Position numbers and translations under genes: made by a program
Assembly: GCF_042477335.2 (NCBI RefSeq)
Contig: NC_091255.1
Span: 19,880,501 to 19,944,500 of the forward strand
DNA from: Ovis canadensis
Lineage: Eukaryota > Chordata > Mammalia > Artiodactyla > Bovidae
Direction of reading: 5' to 3'
Length of the DNA: 64,000 nucleotides
Part shown: piece after piece, positions 33,618 through 44,409 of the stretch
Layout of the letters: each line of letters opens with the position of its first letter
Position numbering within the stretch: the stretch's first letter is position 1
The notes under the pieces: model-generated
What the model was told of the DNA's origin: nothing
The model's input: the letters and a program-made list of their open reading frames with translations, nothing else
Database searches by the model: none

Positions 33618-33755
33618 AGAGTAGGAAATAGCAACCCGTTCCAGTATTCTTGCTTGGAAAATTTGGAAAATTCCATGAACAGAAGGGCCTGGCGGGAACC
33701 ACAAGGTTCCAAACCATGTGGTTCCAAAGAGTTGGACACAACTGGGCACACATGT
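33618..33755 (+). mobile_element. Bov-tA SINE, truncated and diverged, sense
   Basis: gtaggaaatagcaacccgttcc, tattcttgcttggaaaat, then gttggacacaactgggc. It has a local duplication (ttggaaaatttggaaaattcc at 33654-33675) not present in other copies. Confidence 0.85.
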
Positions 33756-33939
33756 GCTGCTTTAAAATCTCTCCTATTTTGATAAATTTACTAACTTCTA
33801 TTATTAGTCTTGATATTAACTGATTTTAAGCTTTAATGTAGTTAGAATTATCCTTTTCTTCATAAGACCACACTATATTAACATAATTAATTTCACTAAT
33901 AATTATAATGATAAAATAATAATTAGATGATCGAGTTCA

Positions 33940-34110
33940 CTAATCAAATATTTATAGTATTCCTATTACATATTTAGAACTAAACGATATACTGTGTTAG
34001 ATAAATTTAAGAAGCAGTTACTGTCTTCAAGAGGTTTATAGTCTGAGGGAATGACATTAACATACATTAACATAGTATGTTCAGGATTAAAACTATACAT
34101 GACACCAAAA
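33940..34110 (-). mobile_element. L2/MIR-like relic, antisense
   Basis: caaatatttatagtattcctattac, then tactgtcttcaagaggtttatagtctgag resemble the antisense L2 3' region. Weak call. Confidence 0.4.
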
Positions 34111-34249
34111 TAATAGCCAGCCAAACTGTTAGCAATTAGAAAAGTTGTTGTTGTTTTAAAAAAAAAACTATACAATTTTTAAAACTATAAAACATATTAA
34201 GGTTTTGAGGTTATCACCTCAAAACACTGCAAAATGTTTCCATCAAGTT

Positions 34250-34870
34250 TTGTCAAAGTCCTATTGACATAGGCTGAGGACAAATGTCTCCATCGCTGCC
34301 TCACATTCTTTAATTCAAACCTGCATCCTATCTTGCCTCCAAGATAGATTTCCTGCCTCTCTCTAATCTTACCCTCTCCTAAATCTGTCATCCATATTGC
34401 ACCCGGAACAATCTGCCTACAACCGCTTGCTTAAAACTCCAATAGTTCCTCACTGCCAACAGAATAAAACACAAGTTCTTTAATGTGCATGTAAGGCTTC
34501 TGGCTCCTCATTGCTCCATCTAGACTTTTATGTTCTAGTAATACTGGATTTTCTTTTTTTTCTTTTTTTTTGATCCCATATACACACGTACTATTTCAGA
34601 CCTTTGATGCCTTTTTTCTTATTATAGTCTCTTTACCTGGATTGCTCTTTCTGTGAGTCTTTGCTTGTCTAATTTCTTATTCATCTTTTAAGACTGCAAT
34701 TCAGGCATCATTTTCTCCTGAGGTCTTAGGCTGAACTTAAAAATCCCTTTCTCGATTATCCCATAACAACCTCTGGAAATCTATATTCAGGGTCTAATGT
34801 ATGGTGAAAGCATTTATACACATATAAAGAAGATATGTCTTCCTTTTTATGTCAGCAGTGCCTAATACCA
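34250..34870 (+). mobile_element. L2 LINE relic, sense
   Basis: acaatctgcctacaacc, gcttgcttaaaactccaatagttcc, gtaaggcttctggctcc, tacctggattgctc and ttttaagactgcaattcagg follow the L2 ORF2 3' order. A T-rich insertion (34552-34570) interrupts it. Confidence 0.75.
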
Positions 34871-35034
34871 AACTTAATGCATACATTTGTATGTTTTCTG
34901 TAACCATCTAACTGTATAATAGTTTAGTAGGCATTTTCTTTCTTATATATTGCTTTACTATTTTTTAGCTAATTTGCTTGGGCCAATTATTTGCCTCTTT
35001 GTAACAGTTTGTTCATCTTTAAAGTGAAGATAAT

Positions 35035-35169
35035 AATTGCTAACATTTATTAAGCACCTGCTATGTTACAGGTATTCTTCTAAGTACTTTGTGTGTGTGT
35101 GCAAAGTGGGGTAGATGCTATTATCATCCCTATTTGACGCATAAGAGAACTGAAGCATAAGAAAAGAAA
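35035..35169 (+). mobile_element. MIR SINE relic, sense, left part
   Basis: ctaacatttattaagcacctgctatgttacagg is almost textbook MIR; tattatcatccctatttgacgc follows. Interrupted by a CHR-2 SINE. Confidence 0.85.
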
Positions 35170-35392
35170 CTTTGGGGCTTCCCTGGTGGTCCAGTGGTTA
35201 AGAACCCACCTTTCAATGCAGGGGATGCTGGTTTGATCCCTGGTCTGGAAACTAAGATCCCACATGTGGGGCAACTAAGCACGTTCACTGCAACTGCTGA
35301 GCTCACCCGCTCTGGAGCCCAGGGAGCCACAGCTAGAGAGAAGCTCACACAAGATCCTCCTGACACAGCCAAAAATAAATAAGTATTAGAAA
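35170..35392 (+). mobile_element. CHR-2 type SINE, full length, sense, with 11 bp TSD
   Basis: AAGAAAAGAAA at 35159-35169 recurs at 35393-35403. The head gcttccctggtggtccagtgg, the B-box-like gctggtttgatccctgg, aagatcccacatgtgg and an A-rich tail are all present. Confidence 0.92.
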
Positions 35393-35530
35393 AAGAAAAG
35401 AAAGGTAACCATTTTGCATAGTTAGTAAGTGGGATAGCTGAACTTCTAGCCTTAAGCTGGCAGATTCCAGAATTCAAACTTTTAACAGCTTCACAATGCT
35501 ACATCACATGAGCAAGGTTAATCAGGGGAC
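35393..35530 (+). mobile_element. MIR SINE relic, sense, right part
   Basis: gtaaccattttgcatagttagtaagtgg, then gaacttctagccttaagc, completes the MIR left at 35169. Confidence 0.7.
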
Positions 35531-35573
35531 TAAGTGAGATGCCAGTGACTACATTTTGTAAAAAGCATATGCT

Positions 35574-36104
35574 GTCTTTAGGGTTTCCTATGTAGAGGAT
35601 CGTGTCATCTGCAAACAGTAAGAGTTTTACTTCTTTTCCAATCTGGATTCCTTTTATTTCTTTTTCTTCTTTGATTGTTGTGGCTAAAACTTCCAGAACT
35701 ATGTTGAATAGTCGTGGTGAGAGTGGGCACCCTTGTCTTGTTCCTGACTTTAGGGAAAATGCTTTCAGTTTTTCACCATTGAGGATAATGTTTGCTGTGG
35801 GTTTATCATATATGGCTTTTATTATGTTGAGGTGTGTTGCTTCTATGCCTGCTTTCTGGAGAGTTTTTATCATAAATGGGTGTTGAATTTTGTGAAAGGC
35901 TTTCTCTGCATCTATTGAGATAATCATATGGCTTTTATCTTTCAGTTTGTTAATGTGGTGTATCACCTTGATTGATTTGCGAATATTGAAGAATCCTTGC
36001 ATCCCTGGGATAAAGCCCACTTGGTCATGATGTATGATCTTTTTCATATGTTGTTGGATTCTGTTTGCTAGAATTTTGTTGAGGGTTTTTGCATCTATGT
36101 TCAT
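35574..36104 (-). pseudogene. L1 ORF2 reverse transcriptase fragment
   Basis: Starting at the [14 protein letters not shown] block it contains [18 protein letters not shown], the [17 protein letters not shown] block (palm aspartate), [19 protein letters not shown] and the catalytic [12 protein letters not shown] at about residue 164. After NPKDS the L1 match stops at about 35574, where flanking DNA begins; the frame carries on to 35499 by chance. Confidence 0.88.
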
Positions 36105-36241
36105 CAGTGATATTGGCCTGTAGTTTTCTTTTTTTGTAGAATCTTTGTCTGGTTTTGGTATTAGGGTGGTGGTGGCCTCATAGAATGAGTTTGGGAGTTA
36201 ACCTTCTGCAATTTTCTGGAAGAGTTTGAGTAGGATAGGTG

Positions 36242-36658
36242 TTAGCTCTTCTCAAAATTTTTGGTAGAATTCAGCTGTGAAGCCATCTGGTCCTGGGCTT
36301 TTGTTTGTTGGAAGATTTTTATTACAGTTTTGATTTCTGCACATATGATGAGTATGTTCAGATTTTCTGTTTCTTCCTGGTTCAATCTTGGAAGGTTATA
36401 CTTTTCTAAGAATTTGTCCATTTCTTCCATGTTATCCATTTTATTGGCATATAGTTGCTGATAATAGTCTCTTATGATCCTTTGTATTTCTGTGTTGTCT
36501 ATTGTGATTTCTCCATTTTCATGAGTTTTGTTGATTTGATTTTTCTCCCTTTGTTTCTTGATGAGTCTGGCTAATGGTTTGTTTATTTCATTTATCTTCT
36601 CAAAGAACCAGGCTTTAGTTTTGTTGGTTTTTGCTATAGCCCTTTGTTTCTTTTTCAT
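36242..36658 (-). pseudogene. L1 ORF2 linker region before the RT
   Basis: 138 codons with KAWFFEKINEINKPLARLIKK near the start, RIIRDYYQQLYANKMDNMEE in the middle and the QEETENLN block. This is the usual segment between endonuclease and RT in L1 ORF2. Confidence 0.85.
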
Positions 36659-36860
36659 TTATTTCTGCTCTGATTTTTATGATTTATTTCCTTCTACTAA
36701 CTTTGAGATTCATCATTTCTTCTTTTTCTAGTTGCTTTAGGTGTAAAGTTAGGTTATTTATTTGAATTTTATCTTGTTTCTTGAGGTAAGCTTGTATTGC
36801 TATGAACCTTCCCCTTAGCACTGCTTTTGTTGAATCCCATAGGTTTAGGTTGTCATGTTT

Positions 36861-37322
36861 TTATTTCCATTCATTTCTATGCATGTTTTTATTTCCTTTT
36901 TGATTTCTTCTGTGATTTGTTGGGTTATTCAGAGGTGTGTTGTTTAGCCTCCATATGTTTGTGTTTTTAATAGTTCTTTTTTTCCTGTAATTGACATCTA
37001 ATCTTACTGCATTGTGATCAGAAAATATGCTTGAAATGATTTCAAGTCTTTTGAATTTACCAAGGCTAGATTTATGGTCCAGAATGTGATCTATCCTGGA
37101 GAATGTCTTGTGTGCACTTGAGAAAAAGGTGAAATTCATTGTTTTGGGGTGAAATGTCCTATAGATATCAGTTAGGTGTAATGGGTCCATTGTATCATTT
37201 AAAGTTTGTGTTTCCTTGCTAATATTCTGTTTGGTTGATCTATCCATAAGTGTGAGTAGGGTATTAAAATCTCCTACTATTATTGTGTTACTGTTAATTT
37301 CCTCTTTCATACTTGTTATCAT
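36861..37322 (-). pseudogene. L1 ORF2 endonuclease C-terminal part
   Basis: 153 codons with IIVGDFNTLLTLMDRS (the catalytic GDFN element) near residue 15, the NFTFFSSAHKTFSRIDHIL block near residue 63 and the FSDHNAVRLDVNY motif (catalytic His) near residue 100. The frame is lost beyond the NTPLNN block at 36861. Confidence 0.88.
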
Positions 37323-37650
37323 TTGCCTTATGTATTCCTATGTCCGGTGCATATATATTTATAATTGTTATATCTTCTTCTTGGGTTGATCCTTTGATCA
37401 TTATGTAGTGACCTTCTTTGTCTCTTTTCACAGTCTTTATTTCAAAGTCTATTTTATCTGATATGAGTATTGCTACTCCTGCTTTATTTTGGTCTCCATT
37501 TGCATGAAATGTCTTTTTTCTAGCCCTTCACTTTCAATCTGCATGTGTCCATTGGTCTGAGGTGGGTCTCTTGTAGACAGCATATATAGGAGTCTTGTTT
37601 TTGTATCCATTCAGCCAGTTTTTGTCTTTTGGTTGGGGCATTCAACCCAT

Positions 37651-37978
37651 TTACATTTGCAGATGACATGATCCTCTACATAGAAAACCCTAAAAACATC
37701 ACCAGAAAATTACTAGAGCTAACCAATGAATACAGTAAAGTTGTAGGATATAAAAATATACAGAAATCCCTTGCATTCCTATACACTAACAATGAGACAA
37801 CAGAAAGAGAAATTAAGGAAACAATCCCATTCACCATAGCAATGAAAAGAATAAAATACTTAGGAATAAATTTGCCTAAAGAAACAAAAGACCTATATGT
37901 AGAAAACTATAAAACATTGATGAAAGAAATCAAAGATGACACAAATAAATGGAGAAACATACCATGTTCATGGATCAG
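37651..37978 (+). mobile_element. Pecoran L1, sense segment, left part
   Basis: Starts at the FADD codons (37656-37667) and runs on in sense: [10 protein letters not shown], then the [20 protein letters not shown] block and the [18 protein letters not shown] block. Interrupted by a BovB after 37978. The 130-codon frame 37629-38021 enters BovB antisense sequence at its end. Confidence 0.93.
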
Positions 37979-38440
37979 TTCAGTTCAGTTCAGTCACTCA
38001 GTCGTGTCCAACTCTTTGTGACCCCATGAACTGCAGCACGCCAGGCCTCCCTGTTCAACACCAACTCCCGGAGTCCATCCAAACCCATGTCCATTGAGTC
38101 AGTGATGCCATCCAACCATCTCATCCTGTCTTCCACTTCTCCTCCTGCTCTCAATCTTTCCCAGCTTCAGGATCTTTTCAAATGAGTCAGCTCTTCGCAT
38201 CAGGTGGCCAAAGTATTGGAGTTTCAGCTTCAACATCAGTCCTTCCAATGAACAACCAGGACTGATCTCCTTTAGGATGGACTGGTTAGATCTCCTTGCA
38301 GTCCAAAGAACTCTCAAGAGGCTTCTCCAATACCACAGTTCAAAAGCATCAATTCTTCAGCACTCGGATTTCTTTACAGTCCAACTCTCACATCCATACA
38401 TGACTACTAGAAAAACCATAGCCTTGACTAGATGGGTCTT
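37979..38440 (-). mobile_element. BovB LINE, 5'-truncated, antisense, inside L1
   Basis: Borders are set by TGTTCATGGATCAG at 37965-37978 and TGTTGATGGATCAG at 38441-38454 (13 of 14 match), which the L1 needs only once. The copy spans (TTCAG)n back about 460 bases through the C-terminal protein region. Its minus-strand frame 38099-38317 keeps the [19 protein letters not shown] type. Confidence 0.95.
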
Positions 38441-39339
38441 TGTTGATGGATCAGAAGAATCAATGTAGTGAAAATGAATATACTATCCAAAGCAATCCCT
38501 ATCAAGCTACCAATAGTATTTTTCACAGAACTAGAACAAATAATTTCACAATTTGTATGGAAACACAAAAAACCTCGAATAGCCAAAGCAATCTTGAGAA
38601 AGAAGAATGGAACTGGAGGAATCAACCTGCCTGACTTCAGACTATACTACAAAGCTACAGTATCATCAAGGCAGTATGGTACTGGCACAAAGACAGAAAT
38701 ACAGATCAATGACACAAAATAAAAAGCCCAGAGATAAATCCACACGCCTATGGACACCTTATCTTCGACAAAAGAGGCAAAAATATACAATGGAGAAAAG
38801 ACAATCTCTTTAACAATTGGTGGTGGGAAAACTGGTAAACCAGTGTGAAAGAATGAAACTAGAACACTTTCTAATACCATACACAAAAATAAACTCAAAA
38901 TGGATTAAAGATCTAAACATAAGACCAGAAACTATAAAACTCCTAGAGAAAAACATAGGCAGAACCCTCTCTGACACAAATCACAGCCAGATCCTCTATG
39001 ACCCACCTCCCAGAGTAATGGAAATAAAAGCAAAAAATAAACACATGGGAACAAATTAAACTTAAAATCTTTTGCACAATGAAGGAAACTATAAGAAAGG
39101 TGAAAAGACAGCCTTCAGAATGGGATAAAATAATAGCAAATGAAGCAACTGGCAAAGAATCTCAAAAATATACAAGTAGTTCATGCAGCTCAGTACCAGT
39201 AAAATGAACAACCCAGTCCAAAAAATGGGCCAAAGAACTAAACAGACATTGCCCCAAAGAAGACATACAGATGGCTAAAAAACACCTAAAAAGATGCTCA
39301 ACATCACTCATTATCAGAGAAATGCAAATCAAAACTACA
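38441..39339 (+). mobile_element. Pecoran L1, sense segment, right part
   Basis: ORF2 continues: [39 protein letters not shown] and [16 protein letters not shown] (38468-38722), then MKLEHFLIPYTKINSKWIKDL and ILYDPPPRVMEIKAK (38817-39059). It stops at about 39339, well before the end of ORF2 and without 3' UTR or poly(A). Several frameshifts. Confidence 0.93.
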
Positions 39340-39344
39340 TTGTG

Positions 39345-40827
39345 CTGCCTCTCAAATGTTAGTTATTATAAATACAGTCACTGTGTGCTCCCTACAGGTG
39401 AATTTTATCACATAAATCTTCCCATTTACATTGTATGTATCTGAAATTAAATGCGCTTTAATCAAACTGGGTTTATTCCATTTGGAACCAAAAGGAAGTG
39501 TTCCTAAGTGAAATATATCTATCATTGCAAATGAGGACTTTCAGGGTTGGCACCTTTAAATAACTTGCTTACCTTCTTAAAAGGCATGCATTTAAATTTA
39601 GAATCACATATATACTAAATTACTTACACATATATTGTAACTAGTGGAGGAAATCAATAAAAAAATTCTATTATGATTTAGAAATCTAAGTAGTTCATTA
39701 TTATCTAATTAGTTACTTCTTAAATAAGAAATATCAGCATTATATCCTCTTCTAAAGAATTATAGCAGATAAAATAGCCACAGACACATTAAAAAAAAAA
39801 TCCTAAATTGGGATCCACTGCTTACTGGAAATAGAGGATATTAGTTCCAAACACCCTTACTTTAGTGGAGCTAGGTGACAAAATAGAGTGATTTCATGTT
39901 AGCGCTGGTTTTTAACATTTAATTTCCTTTTACTAAAGTAGTTTGACCTTTGTGGAACATGGGAAATGTAAAAGGACTGAAAGAAAACCCCAGGGTTCTC
40001 TCCAGAACCATCTTCTCCAAAGGATCTCACAAGCAAACCATCTGCTCTAGTATTACTCAGATGGGTAGGCTTATATCTTCTAACAGCAGAAATGCTAACT
40101 GAATCTCCTACACAAGAGACCCACAGGTTAATGTTGTCCTTAGAAGTTATATACATGATATAATATGGCATGTTTACCTAGCGGGCTTGCTACGTGCCTA
40201 ACATGTGAAGTTCCTTCTCATGTCTGTTTGTTTCTGTTGGACTCTACGTGTTAAAAATAATATAAGGTCAAATTCCATAGGAAAGCATGGTTCTGATTGA
40301 ATTTCCAGTTCCAAACTCTGGACCTAAGCCAGTAGGATCTGGGAATGCAGCAGGGAGAGTATGCCTTACATGGCAGCACTCAAAAGTGACTACTTAGGTT
40401 GATTAACTAGTGGTGAAGATAGGTCTGGAAAGAGATTTCAACCAGGCTAATTAGCAAGCAGTCAGATGTGACAGAACAGTGAGTAAAATATATGCCGCCT
40501 CTCTGGAAGGGAGCTAAAAAACGCACTGGGAAAAGAGGGAAATAAGTCAGATATGTGCTGGGGCCAGGGTGAGAAAGTTAGCCCCATTGCTTGCTTCATG
40601 CTGTTTAAAAATAGAAGCGAGAGCTCTTAAACGTGATTTGACTTAAGACTCAGAGTCCAAGCCTTAAGTCTGTGTCTTTAACTATATAATTTTTGGTGCA
40701 ATTTATTATAGGCAATGTTGCCTTTAAACCTATTTTAGAGTTTGAATTAAGACATAAAATCTTAAAAAAAAAAAAAAAGCCCTTATGCATAGGTCTCCTG
40801 TTTTGATTATTAAAATTTAATCACTTT

Positions 40828-40830
<3 letters not shown>
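39345..40830. other. 1.5 kb unassigned sequence
   Basis: No repeat or gene recognised. There is a poly(A) run at 40764-40778. A 90-codon minus-strand frame at 39899-40171 has no motif. Confidence 0.5.

Positions 40831-40864
<34 letters not shown>
40831..40864 (+). repeat. (CA)17 microsatellite
   Basis: Pure CA dinucleotide run of 34 bases, preceded by a short T run. Not linked to a SINE, unlike the one at 25610. Confidence 0.97.
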
Positions 40865-40866
<2 letters not shown>

Positions 40867-41159
40867 GACCTTATGATGTCCCTCCAAACTGCTTTAGTCT
40901 AAATTTAAACTCTGAAAGGATCAGTTTCTTATCTTCATAATTTCCTTTGTAAAATAGCCAGCAAAACACATGTATTTATGCTGACACTTTTTGGAGCTAA
41001 TGATACTATTATATGAAAAAATCTGCTCAAGAAAAGTACCCTTTTAAAATGGATTGTGATTGTGAAGATGATGACTTCTCTTACGTGACTCACACAATTA
41101 AAACTTTTAACCATTGTTTGGTCACTCACTCACACTCAATTTTTGTCCCTTGGATTTTG

Positions 41160-41690
41160 GTTCTCACTTATATTTCCGCTCTGGGACACTTTCAGTCATC
41201 TGCCTAGAATGCCTTTCTCACCTTTTTAGCTTAATAAAATCCTGTTCATCTTTCGAGGAATAATCACATTTTAAAATCTGGCTACACCACCTGTTAGTTC
41301 TGGCACTTGGGACTTTCAATCTTCACTATGACATGCAAGATCTTCAGTTACAGCATGCAGGATCTAGTTCCCTGACCAGGGATCAAACCCCAGGCTCCCT
41401 GAATTGAGAATGCGGAGTCTTAGCCACTGGACTATCAGGGAACTCTCTAAGGAATATTAAATATTATCTCTTATAGACTCTTCTCTGCTTCCCACCCTCC
41501 ATTCCTCCCCACAGAATGATTCTTTCCCCCTCTCGTGGTTCTGTAGAATCCAGTACTGCTTCTATCACAGCACTTATCAGGTTATATTACAGGTAGTCTG
41601 TGTTTGTCATTCTCCTAAATGAATTGTAAGCTGCTTGAAGGCAGGAATTGCCTTCTTTATCCTAGAACACCTATTCTCCATGTTCAAGAA
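41160..41690 (+). mobile_element. L2 LINE relic, sense, reaching the 3' end
   Basis: tctgcctagaatgcc, ttcatctttcgagg, then (after a CHR-2 SINE) ctatcacagcacttatc, gaattgtaagctgcttgaaggcagg and the tagaacacctattc block: the L2 3' end in order. Confidence 0.75.
41290..41444 (-). mobile_element. CHR-2 type SINE, antisense
   Basis: gatcttcagttacagcatgc, agttccctgaccagggatc, then ttagccactggactatcaggg. Inserted in an L2. Confidence 0.85.
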
Positions 41691-42029
41691 ATTAACAGAA
41701 AGATTTGCACATGGTTGACAATATGTTTTGAAGCCAAAGAACCTTCAAAGTAGAAATTCTGGTGAGCAGGGAGCATCCTTCCAAACATTGTCCTGCTTTG
41801 CTATTGAACTAGGCTTCCTATTTGTCCACATTCTCCATGATATAGAGAGGGGCTTTCCTTCTTATACTGGCAAATTTGTTTACCAGTTGTTCTCACTATG
41901 AGACTGGACATGTTACTTTGAATCCATTTATTTATTCAGAAAGTGTGTGTTCACTATCTACTCTGGCATTGCTGAAATTTTCAGCAATGTGAACTCATCA
42001 TTTTTCCAAAATACTGATAATCGTATCTA

Positions 42030-42135
42030 CCACCACGATTGTTTATACAGCATTTTGCAGCTTCCAAAACTCTCATTTCATTAAAATTTCCAAAATGGAT
42101 GGAGTGGATATTATTATTATCTCTACTTTTGAGGC
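42030..42135 (+). mobile_element. MIR-like relic, sense
   Basis: atacagcattttgcagc, then tctcatttcattaaaa and ggatattattattatctctacttttgagg fit the sense MIR 3' half. Decayed, so this is a moderate call. The stretch 41691-42029 before it shows no recognised repeat or gene. Confidence 0.55.
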
Positions 42136-42183
42136 GTTTCTTAGTTTCCTAGCTAATTCACTGAAGAATGTTTTTGTTGTTTT

Positions 42184-42497
42184 TCAGTCACTCAGTCGTG
42201 TCCTACTCTTTGTGACCCCGTGGAGTGGAGCATGCCAGGCTTCCCTGTCCTTCACTATCTCCTGGAGCATGCTTAAATTCATGTCCATTGAGTCACTGAT
42301 GCCATCCAACCATCTCATCCTCTGTCACCCCCTTCTCCTCCTGCCCTCAATCTTTCCCAGCATCAGGGTCCTTTCCAATGAGTCGACTGTTTGCATGAGG
42401 TAACCAAAGTACTGGAGCTTCAGCTTCAGCATCAGTCCTTCCAATGAATATTCAGAGTTTGTTTTCCTTTAGGATCGACTGGTTTGACCTCCTTGTT
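42184..42497 (-). mobile_element. BovB LINE 3' fragment, antisense
   Basis: Starts cagtcactcagtcgtg with no complete (TTCAG)n array and goes back about 310 bases. The C-terminal region is present on the minus strand, with a frame-breaking indel near 42460. Confidence 0.92.
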
Positions 42498-42550
42498 CTT
42501 GTTTAACCATGTGTAATTATAAAATTTAAGATCTCTAAGGGACCTTAAAG

Positions 42551-42881
42551 GGCTTCCCCAGTAGCTCAGCTGCTAAAGAATCCACCTGCAATGCAGGAGA
42601 CCCCAGTTCGATTCTGGGTTGGGAAGATTCCCTGGAGAAGGGATAGGCTACCCACTCCAGTATTCTTGGGCTTCCCTGGTGGCTCAGATGGTAAAGAATC
42701 CACCTACAATGCGGGTGACCTGGCTTCAGTCCCTGGGTTGGGAAGACCCCCTGGAGAAAGGAACAGCTACCCTCCGCAACATTCTGGTCTGGAGAATCCC
42801 CACAGACAGAGGAGCCTAGCGGGCTACAATCCACAGGGTCACAAAGAATCAGACAGGACTGAGTGACTAAGCACACAGCAT
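42551..42881 (+). mobile_element. Dimeric Bov-tA SINE, sense, with shared TSD
   Basis: Two SINE units in the same orientation: 42551-42668 lacks its tail and stops at tattcttg; 42669-42881 is complete. One TSD, GGGACCTTAAA, encloses both (42539-42549 and 42882-42892), so they were inserted as one dimer. Each unit has a tRNA-like head, of which the second is gggcttccctggtggc. Confidence 0.95.
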
Positions 42882-42971
42882 GGGACCTTAAAAGGTCCTT
42901 CCCTTCCTCTTACAGATGAGTAAAATATCTGGACAGACATAGTGGCTTCTCTGTCACATATCCTTTTCTTT

Positions 42972-43460
42972 AAAAATTGGAGTATAACTGCTTTAAATGT
43001 GTTAGCTTCTGCTGTACAACAACACGCATCAGCCATATATACACATATATCCTCTTTAGCCTACTTCCAAAGTCTCCCTTTGGGTTCCCTGCATCATACA
43101 TCAAACTCCCACTGGCTACCTATTTTACATATGGTAATGTGTATTTTCCAATGCTATTCTCTCTGATTATCCCACCCTCTCCCTCCCCCACTGTGTTCAA
43201 AATTCTGTTCTTTATGTCTGTGTCTCTCTTGCTGCCCTGCATGTAGGATCATCAGTACTATCTTTCTAGATTCCATTTATTTGCATTAATAAACAGTATT
43301 TGTCTTTCTCTTTCTGACTTGCTTCACTCTGTGTAATAGGCTGTAGGTTGATCCACCTCGTTAGAACTGACTCAAATGCATTCCTTTTTATAGCCAAGTG
43401 ATAGTCCACTGTGTATATGTGCTACAATTTTCTTATCCATTCATCTGCCAATGGTATGTC
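42972..43460 (-). mobile_element. Artiodactyl L1 3' end, antisense
   Basis: attggagtataactgc, then gtacaacaacacgcatcagcc, ccaccctctccctccccc, gtaggatcatcagtac-like and ttatccattcatctgccaatg: 3' UTR followed by the ORF2 C-terminus, in antisense. Confidence 0.88.
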
Positions 43461-44317
43461 ACGTATTCTTCATAAATGGCAGAGTCTAACCTGCAGTAGC
43501 GTCTGTCTTCTGAGTCCTAGTTCTAGCCACTATCCCTATTAAAACAGTTCTGAGGGCGTCACCCTCATTTTTGAGATATTCCATTCACTCATTTTGGGGA
43601 ACTGTCGCTTCGGACACAGTTTTGTACGTCTTGGTGTTCGTATCAGTCTTCTTCCTGGGTTTGTGTTCTCTTTTTCTTTATCTGCCTTCACTACCTGAAA
43701 TGTAAATTTTACTAGCTACCATAACTTTTCTATGCAATTTTCTCTCTCAAGTGGCTTTTATCTAACCCTCATGTTTTTCAAAACTCCTAGTTTCTAGGCC
43801 TTTAGTTCCTACTTCAATATTCATACAGGTAATTGGGTAGTTTTATAACATTTACCCAAAGGTCTACAGACATACCTGGGTGATGTGATAATGTGGGCAA
43901 CATTGCCTGGTCCTCCTCCGTTGCTGAGAATTCAAGAGTTTTAAACTGGAATGAATTATTAGAGATATTTGGTCTAGTTCTCTTGTTTGCCAGATAAGGA
44001 GAATGAAAATTTTAAAACTTGCCTAAATTTATATAGCCTAGATCCAAATCCAGGATTCTAACGATGATCCTCCTACAACTTACACGGCTTGTTGAATGGA
44101 AATAAGATCTCTGAACAAGGACAAGGGCAATAATTGAATAGAAGGGCAGGGGGGCGGGGGGAGGGGAGAAGGGAAAGCAAGAGTTTCTGCTAATGAGGCT
44201 CCCAAACTCAAGGATCCAAAACTGTTTAAAATTTTTAAAAATTGACCTACTTTGCAACCTGACAAGTCTTCTGCAGAGCCTGACAAATCTTATCTTCCTA
44301 TTTTGATTAATCAAATT
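43461..44317. other. Unassigned sequence with a G-rich run
   Basis: No repeat or gene recognised apart from the guanine tract given separately. A 100-codon minus-strand frame (44012-44314) crosses the G tract and has no motif. Confidence 0.45.
44144..44173 (+). other. G-quadruplex-forming motif candidate
   Basis: Five G runs of 3, 6, 6, 4 and 3 within 30 bases, separated by CA, C, A and AGAA. This fits the G3+N1-7 rule with one run to spare. No promoter or gene is visible beside it. Confidence 0.8.
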
Positions 44318-44409
44318 ATTAGAAATGTGCTGTGTAGCACAGGGAACTCTACTCAGTGCTCTGTGGTGACCTAAATGGTAAGAAAATCCAAAAAGGAGGG
44401 GATATATGT
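44318..44409 (+). mobile_element. Artiodactyl L1 3' UTR, sense, left part
   Basis: tgtgtagcacagggaactc, then tgctctgtggtgacctaaatgg and ggaggggatatatg: the ruminant L1 3' UTR, cut by a SINE at 44410. Confidence 0.9.

Larger units (their letters stand above)
35574..37650 (-). mobile_element. Pecoran L1, inverted 5' segment
   Basis: On the minus strand it runs from the end of the endonuclease's CLQETHL region (about 37600), through the endonuclease C-terminus with a SDHNAVRLD block, the linker, and the RT to FADD (35604-35615) plus about ten codons. It abuts, head to head, a sense L1 segment that starts at the same FADD. This is the layout expected from twin priming; see findings. Confidence 0.92.

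Noticed and set aside
37976..37998. (TTCAG)n runs as satellite repeats
   Set aside because: They are the reverse complement of the (CTGAA)n 3' end of BovB, always followed by BovB sequence.
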